Source: Phycisphaerae bacterium
GTDB taxonomy: Bacteria; Planctomycetota; Phycisphaerae; Sedimentisphaerales; Anaerobacaceae
Assembly: GCA_016782865.1 (NCBI GenBank)
Contig: JADHXR010000060.1
Span: 1 to 41,472, forward strand
Direction of reading: 5' to 3'
Length of the DNA stretch: 41,472 nucleotides
The notes under the pieces are model-generated. The model was not told the DNA's origin, searched no databases, and saw only the letters and a list, made by a program, of their open reading frames with translations. The position numbers and the translations under genes are program-made. This document shows positions 8,336-17,823 of the stretch, one piece after another. Position 1 is the first letter of the stretch. Each line of letters begins with the position of its first letter.

Positions 8336-10384
8336 CTACGTTGATGATGTATCACGTGCATTGTGTTCTCTACGGGGTAAGCCAATCATTCTTATAAGAG
8401 TCGTGAAACTCTGTTTTCCCTCAAATGCACCTTCACATACCAAAGTGTTTGTTGGTGCTTTATGGTCATAAACACTGCTAGCCCAACCAGCCAACGGCTC
8501 CTCACTCCCATTGAAGACCTTGCAGTCAAGCTTATCATCCATCACCAATTCTACTGTTTTACTGTTACTGGTTATGAGCCACCGGGTCTTTTCTACTCTA
8601 TCGATTTCGCACCGAGGAGCCAAATGAAAGTAAATTGCTATCTCGTGGGAACTCACAGCTTCCAGGACATCGTTGATCTTAACGATCTCGCTCATCTTGT
8701 TGAATTCGATAGACCTTCTGTGTGTTACGGGGTCCTGCAATCTTTGATAACCATCATGCCAGCCGATAACTCTATCCTGGCGTTCATCACTTGTCCACTC
8801 CTCAAGATACGAATGGGCTTTATGATTCCAAAGGAACGGCCCTGCTATTTGCGATTGGTTCTGTCTATCCACCACAACCGTGTTGTGAGCTGCTGTAGAT
8901 CGAAAGTAGTCTCTGAACGGATCACTGGCAACATACGTATATGTTCCGGGATCTATAAAGTAAGGTTGACCATAGGCGCTTAGCATGAAGCTAAGTGAAT
9001 CGGCATGTCCATGAGCTGCAAGGGAGCCAAGTCCAAGTGGTCCACAATCAAATATGAGCTTTGTTTTGCTCTTCTGTCCACCGGTTAGTACATAATAGCC
9101 CCCCTGGTCAAATCGGCGTGAATCGAAGGTCTCGGCAGTCTTTTCGTTCAAACTATCAAATTGCCTTCTACCTTCCTCTCCTGTCAGCCAGAATGACATC
9201 TCGGTAAAGCGGCCGGCTTTCCTCTTAAAGTCCTCTCTTTGAAACAACACGGCGGACGTCGATAGGATGTTCTCAACCTCTGTTGTTGGCGGCTCTGAAA
9301 GCACAATTGCTTTACCATCATCACTGTCCCCAATGTGAAGCACATGGCCATCGTGATCGCACATGGCCGCAATAAACTCGGCGCTCTTCTCGAGCATTTG
9401 CCAGAAATCTCGAGGAAAGTCAAAGCCATTGTCCCGACCCAGCAAACCGGCCAGAAGAAAGAAGTCGAATGCAAACATCTGATAATGGATTGCCTGCTCT
9501 TTGTTGACACCGTCGGGATGATGCTGGTGTTCGACCTGTTCACAGAGGATCCTGAACGCCTTTTGGCGATGCCTGCTCATTCCTTTGATGTGAGCGAAGC
9601 AGATGCCGGCGACGAACACTCCGGCGGCCTCTGCCACAAGATGGTTGTTAGCCGAAGAATATGCGGCATAGTTTTTCACTATATAGTTGACGTGGCTTCT
9701 AACCATCTGCTCTATCAAAGAACAGGCTTCGGCATGATTTCTCAAGTACTCTTTCAGAAAAGCTGTTATCCAACTGATAGAGACAAGCCTAATAGCCGGC
9801 TCCATTGGCATCGTCCAACTGACTCCCAGCAGATAGGGAGACTGGATCACAAATTGACTGAGTTGGTCTAATACTTCTTCAGCGTACTTCGCATCGTCTG
9901 TCAGATAGTAGGCCTTTGCCAGAGTGATCAGGTGTTGCAGACGGGGTACTTCCCAGAAGTATTTGAAATCGCCATAAGATTCCGTGTCTCGGTAGTCCAT
10001 CCAAGGCCCAAACAACAAGGGTGTGTCAATATCGCGCTTGTATTCGTGATTCCAGTTAATCTCTTCGCCCAAGGCAATCTCACCAAGAGCCAAATAGTCG
10101 AACCGATGCTGCAAGAGTCGTTCGGCCGCTGCAATCGCACCGTCAGCCCATTTCTGCGGAACATCACTCGGTGAAACACGCCAAACGCCATAGAAGTTGA
10201 CCTTGTCAACCGTCTCGGTAGACGCGGCGCACGGCCTGCGATACCTGTTGTCCCATCGTTTGCGGTTGAGTCTCGCCCAAATCTGCCACGCCAGGCGTCT
10301 GACGCGCCAGAGAACCTCGCTCGGGCCCATGGCTTTCAACCGCCGATAGTACCAGAGAAGACTCATCTTGCTTTTTCGCGCCAT
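8336..10384 (-). CDS. Heparinase II/III-family polysaccharide lyase-like protein
   Basis: The N-terminal 'WYYRRLKAMGPSEVLWRVRR' signature and the following (alpha/alpha)-toroid segment (about residues 60-380, with NNHLVAEAAG) match the heparinase II/III N-terminal family. The C-terminal beta-sandwich carries AHGHADSLSFML, PYFIDPGTYTY and STAAHNTVVVD, the Tyr/His region used for uronate elimination. No signal peptide is evident. The ATG at 10384 is preferred over a GTG at 10408 because AGG lies 6 nt before it. The 682-aa length is normal for these proteins in exosortase-type polysaccharide loci. The gene probably trims or edits the exopolysaccharide made by this locus; a uronate such as the WlbA/B/C product would be a fitting target. 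Substrate and direction are inferred. Confidence 0.88.
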   Translation of the reverse strand: MARKSKMSLLWYYRRLKAMGPSEVLWRVRRLAWQIWARLNRKRWDNRYRRPCAASTETVDKVNFYGVWRVSPSDVPQKWADGAIAAAERLLQHRFDYLALGEIALGEEINWNHEYKRDIDTPLLFGPWMDYRDTESYGDFKYFWEVPRLQHLITLAKAYYLTDDAKYAEEVLDQLSQFVIQSPYLLGVSWTMPMEPAIRLVSISWITAFLKEYLRNHAEACSLIEQMVRSHVNYIVKNYAAYSSANNHLVAEAAGVFVAGICFAHIKGMSRHRQKAFRILCEQVEHQHHPDGVNKEQAIHYQMFAFDFFLLAGLLGRDNGFDFPRDFWQMLEKSAEFIAAMCDHDGHVLHIGDSDDGKAIVLSEPPTTEVENILSTSAVLFQREDFKRKAGRFTEMSFWLTGEEGRRQFDSLNEKTAETFDSRRFDQGGYYVLTGGQKSKTKLIFDCGPLGLGSLAAHGHADSLSFMLSAYGQPYFIDPGTYTYVASDPFRDYFRSTAAHNTVVVDRQNQSQIAGPFLWNHKAHSYLEEWTSDERQDRVIGWHDGYQRLQDPVTHRRSIEFNKMSEIVKINDVLEAVSSHEIAIYFHLAPRCEIDRVEKTRWLITSNSKTVELVMDDKLDCKVFNGSEEPLAGWASSVYDHKAPTNTLVCEGAFEGKQSFTTLIRMIGLPRREHNARDTSST

Positions 10385-10432
10385 GCGAACCTGCCCTCTG
10401 TTTGCCACGATATAGAAGCGCGTATTATCATG

Positions 10433-11635
10433 TTATCCTGAATTTGTGTTTCCAACCTGGCCTTTTTCGATGAAATCGACTATCTGCTCAATCTTGCTGT
10501 CCCACGTTTCAAGTCTTACGCTTTCTCTTCGCCGTTGAATATTCTCCGCGTCCTTGTCTTCGACCGCCTGCCGCAACTTGACGACGAAATCATCGTAGTC
10601 ACCTGCTACATATGTAACATGATCAAAGAGCTTTACCGCTGGAATGTCCACCGACACAAATGGCCTGCCCAGTGCCAGATACTCCTTTATCTTGATAGGA
10701 TATGAATGTATGACCCATCTGCTCTTCTTCCATGGCAGTATCGACGCATCGAACACCTTACCGTAGTGGGGGATATCTTGGTAGGTTTTCTGACCGAGTA
10801 TATGGACATTCTTGAATTCTCTCAGGCAACCCACATCTGAAGACAAAGGTCCTATCAGGACAAACGACATCCCGGGAAGGCCTGCGGCCAGGTGCCTCAT
10901 AAGGTCGAAATCAAAGGTCTTGTCACAAATGTCTCCGAAATAGCCGACGATCGGCTTGGGCACATTCGCAATGTCCGCAGGCACATAGTCCGATTCATCT
11001 GCACTCGCAAAAAAGGCAAAATCGACGCCATGACCAATCAGAATGGAATTAGGATTGATCTTGACGCCCTCATCATACATGGCGGCATCGACATAAAGAA
11101 CCAGATCGGATGACTGCACCAAGTCATTGTCGAGAGATTTTATATATGGTTTGTCGACCTCTGGCATTTCCTCAAAAAGATCTGTGCGTTCGTAGACAAG
11201 ATAACGCCTGCGGACTTTCTTGACAACTTCCCACGCGGCAGGACAGCCGACATAGTAGATCGGGCTTTTGATGCGCAGAATAAACATTGCGAGCTTGACC
11301 TGGACCATAATGGAGTACGTGTTGAACAGACACCCCAGCTTACTGCTCCACAAAGGTAACGATATAGGGCTCATGACATACATACCGCTTTCCTGGTCCT
11401 TTCGCAAAAATCGAACACAGCTGCGGATTTTACGGAATATCTTGTGAAGGGCACGCCGATCTTGCTTCAAACTCGGCACCCGCAATCCCAGAGAATTTAT
11501 GAACAACACCTTTGTATGCATTGCCAACCTGATCATCACCTGTGTGACAAATAGACCTCTATTGTGGTACCACCAGTCACAGCCGGCATAACACACAATC
11601 GAAGATACTTTTTCTTTAGTTCCGGACTTCATCAT
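10433..11635 (-). CDS. GT4-type glycosyltransferase
   Basis: This protein of about 400 aa has a two-Rossmann glycosyltransferase layout. The C-terminal half contains KPIVGYFGDICDKTFDFDL, FVLIGPLS, VHILGQKTYQDIPHY, FDASILPWKK and the nucleotide-sugar binding segment IKIKEYLALGRPFVS (the E-x7-E-like region of GT-B enzymes). The N-terminal half has YAGCDWWYHNRG and ILIGHGVDFAFF. It resembles the TuaH/ExpE7-like branch of group 1 transferases. It should add one sugar to the lipid-linked repeat unit on the cytoplasmic face. The start is the ATG at 11635 (or 11632), with no strong ribosome site. It follows the secreted-protein gene by 89 nt. Confidence 0.85.
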   Translation of the reverse strand: MMKSGTKEKVSSIVCYAGCDWWYHNRGLFVTQVMIRLAMHTKVLFINSLGLRVPSLKQDRRALHKIFRKIRSCVRFLRKDQESGMYVMSPISLPLWSSKLGCLFNTYSIMVQVKLAMFILRIKSPIYYVGCPAAWEVVKKVRRRYLVYERTDLFEEMPEVDKPYIKSLDNDLVQSSDLVLYVDAAMYDEGVKINPNSILIGHGVDFAFFASADESDYVPADIANVPKPIVGYFGDICDKTFDFDLMRHLAAGLPGMSFVLIGPLSSDVGCLREFKNVHILGQKTYQDIPHYGKVFDASILPWKKSRWVIHSYPIKIKEYLALGRPFVSVDIPAVKLFDHVTYVAGDYDDFVVKLRQAVEDKDAENIQRRRESVRLETWDSKIEQIVDFIEKGQVGNTNSG

Positions 11636-11724
11636 TCTCGACGTATCCCTGGCAAATATACTCTTATCATCTTATTTAAACGAGGCTGTTGGACCTCTTG
11701 CATTCAGGTAGGAAAGCCAAAAGC

Positions 11725-13407
11725 CTATTGTTCACAAATCGGTTTGTTGGCTATCGGCTTGAATTCGGCCGTGATCAGTTGGTTCGAATGCATAATTATT
11801 GTCGCAGGACTCTCATTACCTGTGAGATCACCGGACCAACCCACAAACTCATAACCGGCATCTGCCATAACACTCAGAACAACCCTCTCGCCCAGGACAC
11901 AAGTCGTGCTGTTGGGATTCCTCGCCACTGAGCCGCCGACAGCGGTAATATTCAGCGTTGGAGACATCGTCCAGACAGGACCATACTCCGGACGATAGGC
12001 ATCCCACATCAGAGCGAGGAAACGGGATTGCTGCCTTTTATAAATATCAGAACGTGCTACTTGTCGCTGGACCTGCATGTAACGATCCATATAGTCAAAG
12101 AGAGCATCGTGATTCCAAAGAGTCTTTGCGGATGCGGATTCTTGCATAATATGGGTAGCAAGTAAGGATCCTGCCCAAGAACTTGCCGTGGTACCCAGCC
12201 TGTAAGCTGTGCCCCAGAACTTATTGCTTGCTTCCGGAGCGTTGGAGTGCCGTATCCCCCATTCAACAAGTCCAATATCCTCATTTCCGTACGGAATTTT
12301 CTGAGTATCCCTGTGATCCGGATTCCACCGGGCACTGTGAGTTATCTCAACATCTGCAGCAGTGACATAGAAGGTCTGATCATCTTCTCCAAAATGGATA
12401 TAGTCGCCGGGTTCATTGCCCGGACCATGACCACCCGAGTAAAGATAATCACCGGATTTTCGCCCAATATTCTTCATGTTCGGATCATTGAGCACAAGCC
12501 CGGTAAACAAGATCGGCCACTTTCGGCCGTTGGCAAGCCCGCCATTGTTGACCCAATTACTCCTACCACCATCCTGAATGATGCCATAAAGATCGATGCC
12601 CAATTGAACGTAACGTATAAGCAATGTCTCCTTTTGACGGCGCGTGAAATTCAGATGCAACATCACAGCGCCCTCGCCGACTTGTGTAGCCATCTCCCTG
12701 CTATACCAAGGCATATTATCAATTGGATGCTGATAAGAGTCCAGCCAACCGGGGATATGGTCCAACCACGGCCGCTCAAAATAACGTTCCACGGTTGTAA
12801 GGCTGGGTGCGCCGGATACTGGTGTGAGATTCTCGAGCAAAGCATAATTCAGCCGGTCTTTGTGGAATCTGATGGTTTTGTCGTTGCCACAGTATGGCGG
12901 ACGGAAGCTACCATTGGGAGCAGGGGCATCTAAAACGGTCAGGACTGCTGCTGTTTTTAGTTGCGGCCTGTACCCCGACTCTTCAACGCTAATAGTAGAG
13001 ACTAAAGAAGAATGGGCTTGAAGAACCAAGGGATTAGACTCCGAAAGTTCCTGAGCATTGGGACGAGCAATATTCAGGCGTGGGTCATAGCCGCCCCCTT
13101 CGGCATATTTCCTATATTGTGCGTACATGGTATTATCATAACCTTGCACACCTCCCGTCGTCGGCGACGGATTAACCATAGAACCGTTCATTACCCTGCC
13201 GTCGATTTCAAGAGAGGGTGGGCCTATCCCTATAATCGTCACGGGTCCAACAACCCAGTAATCACCGTTTGCAAATTGTCCCACAGTATAGTCTCTGTCG
13301 AACGTCCACGTTATTCCGAACTGGGTGACCCATTGCTCAGCGTAAGTGAAGTGGCAAAGCGATAAAATCACAAACAAACAAAAACGGCTGTTCTTAGCCA
13401 TTGCCAT
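11725..13407 (-). CDS. Secreted protein of unknown family with a C-terminal InlB-like/Flg_new repeat
   Basis: The signal peptide is clear: MAMAKNSR, a hydrophobic core, then FTYAEQW with cleavage after TYA. GGAG lies 4 nt before the ATG at 13407. The central 450 aa I do not assign to a named enzyme family. It is rich in aromatic and charged motifs such as WTFDRDYTVGQFANGDYW near the N-terminus and FGEDDQTFYVTAADVEIT. Residues about 480-550 form a bacterial Ig-like/InlB-type repeat (GGSVARNPNSTTCVLGERV ... YEFVGWSGDLTGNESP ... ITAEF). Proteins with this opening are seen, from memory, in planctomycete and verrucomicrobial genomes. In a polysaccharide locus beside a lyase and deacetylases it may bind or degrade the secreted glycan; this is inference. 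Confidence 0.75.
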   Translation of the reverse strand: MAMAKNSRFCLFVILSLCHFTYAEQWVTQFGITWTFDRDYTVGQFANGDYWVVGPVTIIGIGPPSLEIDGRVMNGSMVNPSPTTGGVQGYDNTMYAQYRKYAEGGGYDPRLNIARPNAQELSESNPLVLQAHSSLVSTISVEESGYRPQLKTAAVLTVLDAPAPNGSFRPPYCGNDKTIRFHKDRLNYALLENLTPVSGAPSLTTVERYFERPWLDHIPGWLDSYQHPIDNMPWYSREMATQVGEGAVMLHLNFTRRQKETLLIRYVQLGIDLYGIIQDGGRSNWVNNGGLANGRKWPILFTGLVLNDPNMKNIGRKSGDYLYSGGHGPGNEPGDYIHFGEDDQTFYVTAADVEITHSARWNPDHRDTQKIPYGNEDIGLVEWGIRHSNAPEASNKFWGTAYRLGTTASSWAGSLLATHIMQESASAKTLWNHDALFDYMDRYMQVQRQVARSDIYKRQQSRFLALMWDAYRPEYGPVWTMSPTLNITAVGGSVARNPNSTTCVLGERVVLSVMADAGYEFVGWSGDLTGNESPATIIMHSNQLITAEFKPIANKPICEQ

Positions 13408-13426
13408 GTTGCTCCAGAGTACACTT

Positions 13427-14377
13427 TCACTTCACACACAATCTCTTCCAGCCGCCTAAAGACAAGAAAAAGCCTAAGATATAAGTGCGAACCGAACGAA
13501 GTACCAACTTTCGATTCTGTTTTCTTGAGATGATTGCCATTCCAAACCAGTATGGAACTCGGACAAGAAAGAACAATGCGGTCAATAAGCAAGCGAACTC
13601 GTACTGTGCGCAGGTTGTGTGCTTTCTAAAGAACAATAAAATGCTTCCTGACAGCTGTAATCGCATTCTGGACTCATCCTGTCTGCTGCTGGCCCCTCCC
13701 AGATGAATGATCTGACCGGCCGGCGCAAATGTGACTTTCCATCCGTTCTTCTTGAACCTATAACACCAATCCGTTTCCTCTCCATACATGAAGAACTGCT
13801 CGTCCATCACGCCGACCTGTTCAATCGCCTCTCGCCGGACCAGCATAAAACATCCCCTTACAACATCTACGTCGCGCACATGACTGGCATCCCACCATAT
13901 CATTTGCTCACGCCCGAAGAACCTGCTCTTCGGGAATAGTTTGTATAGATAAGTGCTTGACAGCAGCATATTCAAAATCGAAGGAAACATAAAACACGTG
14001 GGCTGCAGCGTACGATCGGGATTCAAAACACGGCAGCCGATAACACCGGTCTGTGGGTTTGCATCCGCAAATGATACAATGTTAGCTATACAGTCTTCCA
14101 AGACTACCGTATCACTGTTGAGCAGAAGCACATATCGACCTTTTGCGATAGCCATTGCCTGATTATTGGCTGCAGCAAAGCCGTGGTTCTCTGCATTTTC
14201 TATCAAAATCACATTTCCAAAATCATTCTCGAGCATCTCCACCGATCCATCTGCTGAGGCGTTATCGGCAACGATTACTTCGCAATCAACATCACCTGCC
14301 TGCTCAAAAACTGACTTAAGGCAGTCTTGAAGAAGTTCTTTCGTGTTCCAGTTAACGATGATTATCGATACATCCAT
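13427..14377 (-). CDS. GT2 glycosyltransferase (WbbL/rhamnosyltransferase-like)
   Basis: From the ATG at 14377 the protein reads MDVSIIIVNWNTKELL, followed by EVIVADNASADGSVEML, NHGFAAANNQAM, YVLLLNSDTVV (the DXD-like metal site), VVRGCFMLVRREA and FFMYGEETDWCYR. These are textbook GT2 (GT-A) features of WbbL-like enzymes. The ED motif is the probable catalytic base. The C-terminal 70 residues include a hydrophobic stretch (ACLLTALFFLVRVPYW) that may anchor it to the membrane. The start is chosen over upstream in-frame codons because homology begins there. It overlaps the end of the upstream membrane-protein gene by 26 nt. It probably adds a deoxy- or other hexose to the repeat unit. Confidence 0.9.
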   Translation of the reverse strand: MDVSIIIVNWNTKELLQDCLKSVFEQAGDVDCEVIVADNASADGSVEMLENDFGNVILIENAENHGFAAANNQAMAIAKGRYVLLLNSDTVVLEDCIANIVSFADANPQTGVIGCRVLNPDRTLQPTCFMFPSILNMLLSSTYLYKLFPKSRFFGREQMIWWDASHVRDVDVVRGCFMLVRREAIEQVGVMDEQFFMYGEETDWCYRFKKNGWKVTFAPAGQIIHLGGASSRQDESRMRLQLSGSILLFFRKHTTCAQYEFACLLTALFFLVRVPYWFGMAIISRKQNRKLVLRSVRTYILGFFLSLGGWKRLCVK

Positions 14378-15731
14378 TCTTGATCGTCCTGCCCCTTTTT
14401 CTACGGACTGCCAGCTTCCGGTTGTCATTCATCGACAAAGTTCTCGGCACTCTGCTAATATGGTCTATCGAGCCAATTGCCCCTAGAACAAAATAAGAGA
14501 GAGGCATCAATTGGCCAAAAAAACTAACTGACATCCAGGTTACTATTAATGCAAGTAATATGCTGAACAAAGCCCAAGACAAAGATACCAGTCTTGGGTC
14601 TGACCGATCCTTTTGAACTCGTATGAGGCAGCGAAAAGCTGTCGCCAAAACCGCACAGAGAGCTATCATACCGAAAATGCCATAACTAACTCCAGCCAGA
14701 ACGAACTCATTCGTCACGTCCGTAAAATCACCACTGCCAAGTTCGGGGCCCCAACCAGGGTCCTGTTCACCATAGCCAACCAGCCACCATTCATCGAAAT
14801 GTGCGATGGCAAGATCAATAAGCCTGGCACGGTGCCAACTGGAACCACCGAGAGGATTCGCCTTCTCTGCGATTACATGATAGAAAGGCCGGTTACTCGC
14901 AATTGCGACGAAAATGCACGACAGCACTGCCAATATGCACAGTGGCTTGACCCATACCTTATGCCTCTCCATTGCCAGACAGAAAGTCACCACTATTGTC
15001 ATTACCCACGGACCGCTGGACATGCTACTTAGAGCGCCAAGCAACGCTAAACCTGAAAAAACATAAGCTGAACTCCGCCAGAAACCTTTTTCGTGACGTA
15101 AGTAGTAGACAAGCGGCAAAAATATCGCAAAACCGCAGCCAAACAAAATGGAGTGGCTGAACGGTCCGATAGCACGGCCAAATCCAAAACGTATTTCTTC
15201 AATAGACATACTTAGTGGAGCAGAGGGAAGCCAAGGGCAAAAACGCATGAGTGGGGCAAAGGGTTGCCAGAGGGTAACCGATTCAACGACCCCAAGTATG
15301 GCCAGTAGTCCTAAGGCAGGGGCTGCACATTTGATGACAGTCACTAACGTTGCTCTATCGGTTACTATATATCGCACAACCATATAGGCAAACCACGTAT
15401 CCAACAAGAAGCCGCCTCGATTTTCTATAGCTTTCGATGTCTGCACTGCCAAGCAATACGTTACAACATAAACAATCATACTCAACAAAACGATGTAATC
15501 TAGCTTGGACCATTTGAAGTTGTTTTGAATTCGGCCGTCAGACAAGCACCTCAGAAACAGCATGACAACCACGATACGACTTGCAAATATGTCTATCGTG
15601 CCCACACTCACGGCCAGATAGTTGGGATACCATAACAAGCATATAATATACGCAGCCAAAGCATAGGGAGGGCGCGCAAAAAGAACCGATACTGAAAAGA
15701 TAGCTGCTACTGCTAAAGTTACATTTTCCAT
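14352..15731 (-). CDS. O-antigen ligase/Wzy-type polymerase, multi-pass membrane protein
   Basis: About eleven to twelve hydrophobic helices are visible across 459 aa. A larger polar loop before the last helices carries LGGSSWHRARLIDLA and EWWLVGYGEQDPGWG, the position and style of the periplasmic catalytic loop of the Wzy_C/O-antigen ligase family (R, H and G-x-G-x-x-D/E features). It starts at 15731 with a TAATG stop-start overlap with the upstream FrhB-like gene, a strong sign of coupling. Beside a Wzx-like flippase it is probably the polymerase of the exopolysaccharide; a ligase is the alternative. These families diverge fast, so the assignment rests on topology and context as well as short motifs. 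Confidence 0.8.
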   Translation of the reverse strand: MENVTLAVAAIFSVSVLFARPPYALAAYIICLLWYPNYLAVSVGTIDIFASRIVVVMLFLRCLSDGRIQNNFKWSKLDYIVLLSMIVYVVTYCLAVQTSKAIENRGGFLLDTWFAYMVVRYIVTDRATLVTVIKCAAPALGLLAILGVVESVTLWQPFAPLMRFCPWLPSAPLSMSIEEIRFGFGRAIGPFSHSILFGCGFAIFLPLVYYLRHEKGFWRSSAYVFSGLALLGALSSMSSGPWVMTIVVTFCLAMERHKVWVKPLCILAVLSCIFVAIASNRPFYHVIAEKANPLGGSSWHRARLIDLAIAHFDEWWLVGYGEQDPGWGPELGSGDFTDVTNEFVLAGVSYGIFGMIALCAVLATAFRCLIRVQKDRSDPRLVSLSWALFSILLALIVTWMSVSFFGQLMPLSYFVLGAIGSIDHISRVPRTLSMNDNRKLAVRRKRGRTIKNGCIDNHR

Positions 15732-17035
15732 TATGACTCAGACTTGATAGGGCTGTTCAGGGGTCTTTCACTGCTGTTGGAATCCTGCAGTTTTGCACCC
15801 CCGATTGCCGGTTTCAAGGGCCTGATCCATCCACGCAATACGACCCGCTTCATTGTTCCGGCAAGGGACCGCAATTTTTCCACTGCCGGTAATTTCAGCC
15901 AGTTTCCAAAAAGGTCAAATCCATCGTAACATGGAACAGGGACAAGAAGCAGTTTCATCATGAGCAATCGTCCCCAGAGATGACGCCGTCGATTCAGAAG
16001 CGCCTTCTGCGAATCCGGTACCGTACCCGGCCCAACCCGAACAAGCTCTATATACCCGGCTTTGATTGCCTCTTGAATAATCTGTTTGCCTTTTTCAGTT
16101 CTCGCCAGTACAAGAGAACGCCCCGGCTCGCCGGTTTCGACCCGGCGATACCACGGATCACCGCAGGAGATATCTGCAAACTCACCCGTTGAATCAGGAC
16201 ACAAGCGGCATCTGAACTGACGGTAGTTGCAGAGAATATTGCCCCATGAGTCCTCGTATGTCATTTGCCGCGTCTGGCTGGAATTTTTCATCCTGACCGT
16301 AGTCACGCCTGGCCAGCCACAGCCACGATATCTAAAGTCCTCAACATCCCCTGCCTTAACATCAAGCTCATCTAAAATCTTGTACGTACCCGCCGTCGGC
16401 GGCGTCCCTGCACAGAAAATACTGATAGCCGTGCCGACTTTCTCTTGTAGTACAGCATTGTTCGCCTGTGATTTACGTAATGCAACAACATCGCAAGGTT
16501 TGCCGATAAACACGACCGGGCCGGAAACATCCTCAACCCAATTCAGCTTTTCACATGGCGCTGCCGGTGAATATCGCGAGCCGGTACATGCCAAAAGCTC
16601 TTCCCTACTTCTGCTGAGAACAGAAATGTTTGTCAAAGGTGCTCCGGGTTTCGTGCCTATATGAAGCGCGCCCGAAGCTCCTCCTTTTTCCAGACAGAAC
16701 AATGCCAGCGCCGTCGCCGCACCACCGGATGATCCACGATAGCGAATGTCGGAATCAGCCGCAAACCCTTCCCAGACTTCCAGAACGGGACCCCATTCCT
16801 GACTAAGTTCGGGTATAGTTTGGCTACTGAAAAGTTCATGGGAAATCTCAATCCCCGGACAAACTTTAACACATTCCCCACACTGACGACATTTCGACGG
16901 ATTGACAATCGGCCTCATACCCAATTCGGGTATGTCCACGAGAGTCAGAGCACCGCCCTCGCACTGAGGGACACAGGCACCGCAACCCATGCACAGTCGC
17001 CATTCAACAACCTCATCAATTCGTTTGAACTTCAT
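15731..17035 (-). CDS. Two-[4Fe-4S] FrhB-domain protein (coenzyme F420 hydrogenase/dehydrogenase beta-subunit family)
   Basis: The N-terminus has two ferredoxin cluster motifs, [14 protein letters not shown] and [13 protein letters not shown]. The F420 hydrogenase beta-subunit-like domain follows ([80 protein letters not shown]). About 435 aa is typical. Homologues in polysaccharide loci sit beside pyruvyl transferases, as here (two genes downstream of one), and are assumed to perform a reductive step, but the reaction is generally unproven. Start choice: the ATG at 17035 ([10 protein letters not shown]) has GGAAG 9 nt upstream, while the ATG at 17044 has none at usable spacing. It overlaps the acetyltransferase gene by 20 nt. 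Confidence 0.88.
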   Translation of the reverse strand: MKFKRIDEVVEWRLCMGCGACVPQCEGGALTLVDIPELGMRPIVNPSKCRQCGECVKVCPGIEISHELFSSQTIPELSQEWGPVLEVWEGFAADSDIRYRGSSGGAATALALFCLEKGGASGALHIGTKPGAPLTNISVLSRSREELLACTGSRYSPAAPCEKLNWVEDVSGPVVFIGKPCDVVALRKSQANNAVLQEKVGTAISIFCAGTPPTAGTYKILDELDVKAGDVEDFRYRGCGWPGVTTVRMKNSSQTRQMTYEDSWGNILCNYRQFRCRLCPDSTGEFADISCGDPWYRRVETGEPGRSLVLARTEKGKQIIQEAIKAGYIELVRVGPGTVPDSQKALLNRRRHLWGRLLMMKLLLVPVPCYDGFDLFGNWLKLPAVEKLRSLAGTMKRVVLRGWIRPLKPAIGGAKLQDSNSSERPLNSPIKSES

Positions 17036-17675
17036 TACCTTCATCTTCCAGCGGCTGTACAAAATCTTCCATATTCGCCTTGAGCTCTTCTATGGTTTTG
17101 TTCCACCACTGCTCGGCCTTTATCTTTTCGATAGTCTTGTCGGAAAACCTGTATTTTCTGATTTCCGCAGGATTGCCCACCGCTATTGCATAATCAGGCA
17201 CATCTCTTGTGACTACGGCGCCGGCACCAATAACCGCCCCATCCCCGATTCTCCTGACCCCGGGCAATATGATTGCATTGTGACCGACCCAGACGTCATT
17301 TCCGACGACAAGCTCGCCCCTGTGAATCAGTTCCTTTTCGACATGCCCGCATATGGGATTATAGAAATAAGGATGCATCGATTTGAATTTCATCGGGTGG
17401 TTGCCGTTGAACCTCCGCACACCGCTGGCGAAGGAACAGTACCGGCCGATCTTAGTATGAACTCCAATACGCTGTGGATCGAAACACCCTCCATAACTGT
17501 ACATACCCACATCAACATCGTGATACTCCAGGAGTATTCGGCGAAGCGTTAGCGACACCATTTCTCCCTTTTCAAGTCTCGTAACGAAACGCAGTATAAG
17601 GCTCCTCAGCCTGTCCTGCCTGACCTTATAAAGTCTGTATAAAAGACAGGATAACACCGATCTAATACTCAACAT
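17016..17675 (-). CDS. Hexapeptide-repeat acetyltransferase (CatB/xenobiotic type)
   Basis: Residues about 60-190 form a left-handed beta-helix: [19 protein letters not shown], then [33 protein letters not shown] and [16 protein letters not shown]. The NGNHPM segment and the VWVGHNA turn are hallmarks of CatB-type acetyltransferases (catalytic His in the extended loop). The C-terminal helix ([13 protein letters not shown]) is also typical. Start at the ATG at 17675; a GTG at 17699 is possible. It probably O-acetylates (or otherwise acylates) a sugar of the repeat unit. It is the second of three hexapeptide transferases in the locus; the three differ and should serve different positions. Confidence 0.87.
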   Translation of the reverse strand: MLSIRSVLSCLLYRLYKVRQDRLRSLILRFVTRLEKGEMVSLTLRRILLEYHDVDVGMYSYGGCFDPQRIGVHTKIGRYCSFASGVRRFNGNHPMKFKSMHPYFYNPICGHVEKELIHRGELVVGNDVWVGHNAIILPGVRRIGDGAVIGAGAVVTRDVPDYAIAVGNPAEIRKYRFSDKTIEKIKAEQWWNKTIEELKANMEDFVQPLEDEGNEVQTN

Positions 17676-17823
17676 TTTGCTCGCAACACCTTCCGGCACA
17701 ATGTGTGCGAATACATCTGCCCTGCCTCGAGCCGCGCTGCCACAGAACGAATGATTCTCCGCAATCGCTCACTTTTCAGGGCATACAGCTTGAACAGTAG
17801 AGCAGATAACAAAGTCATACAAC

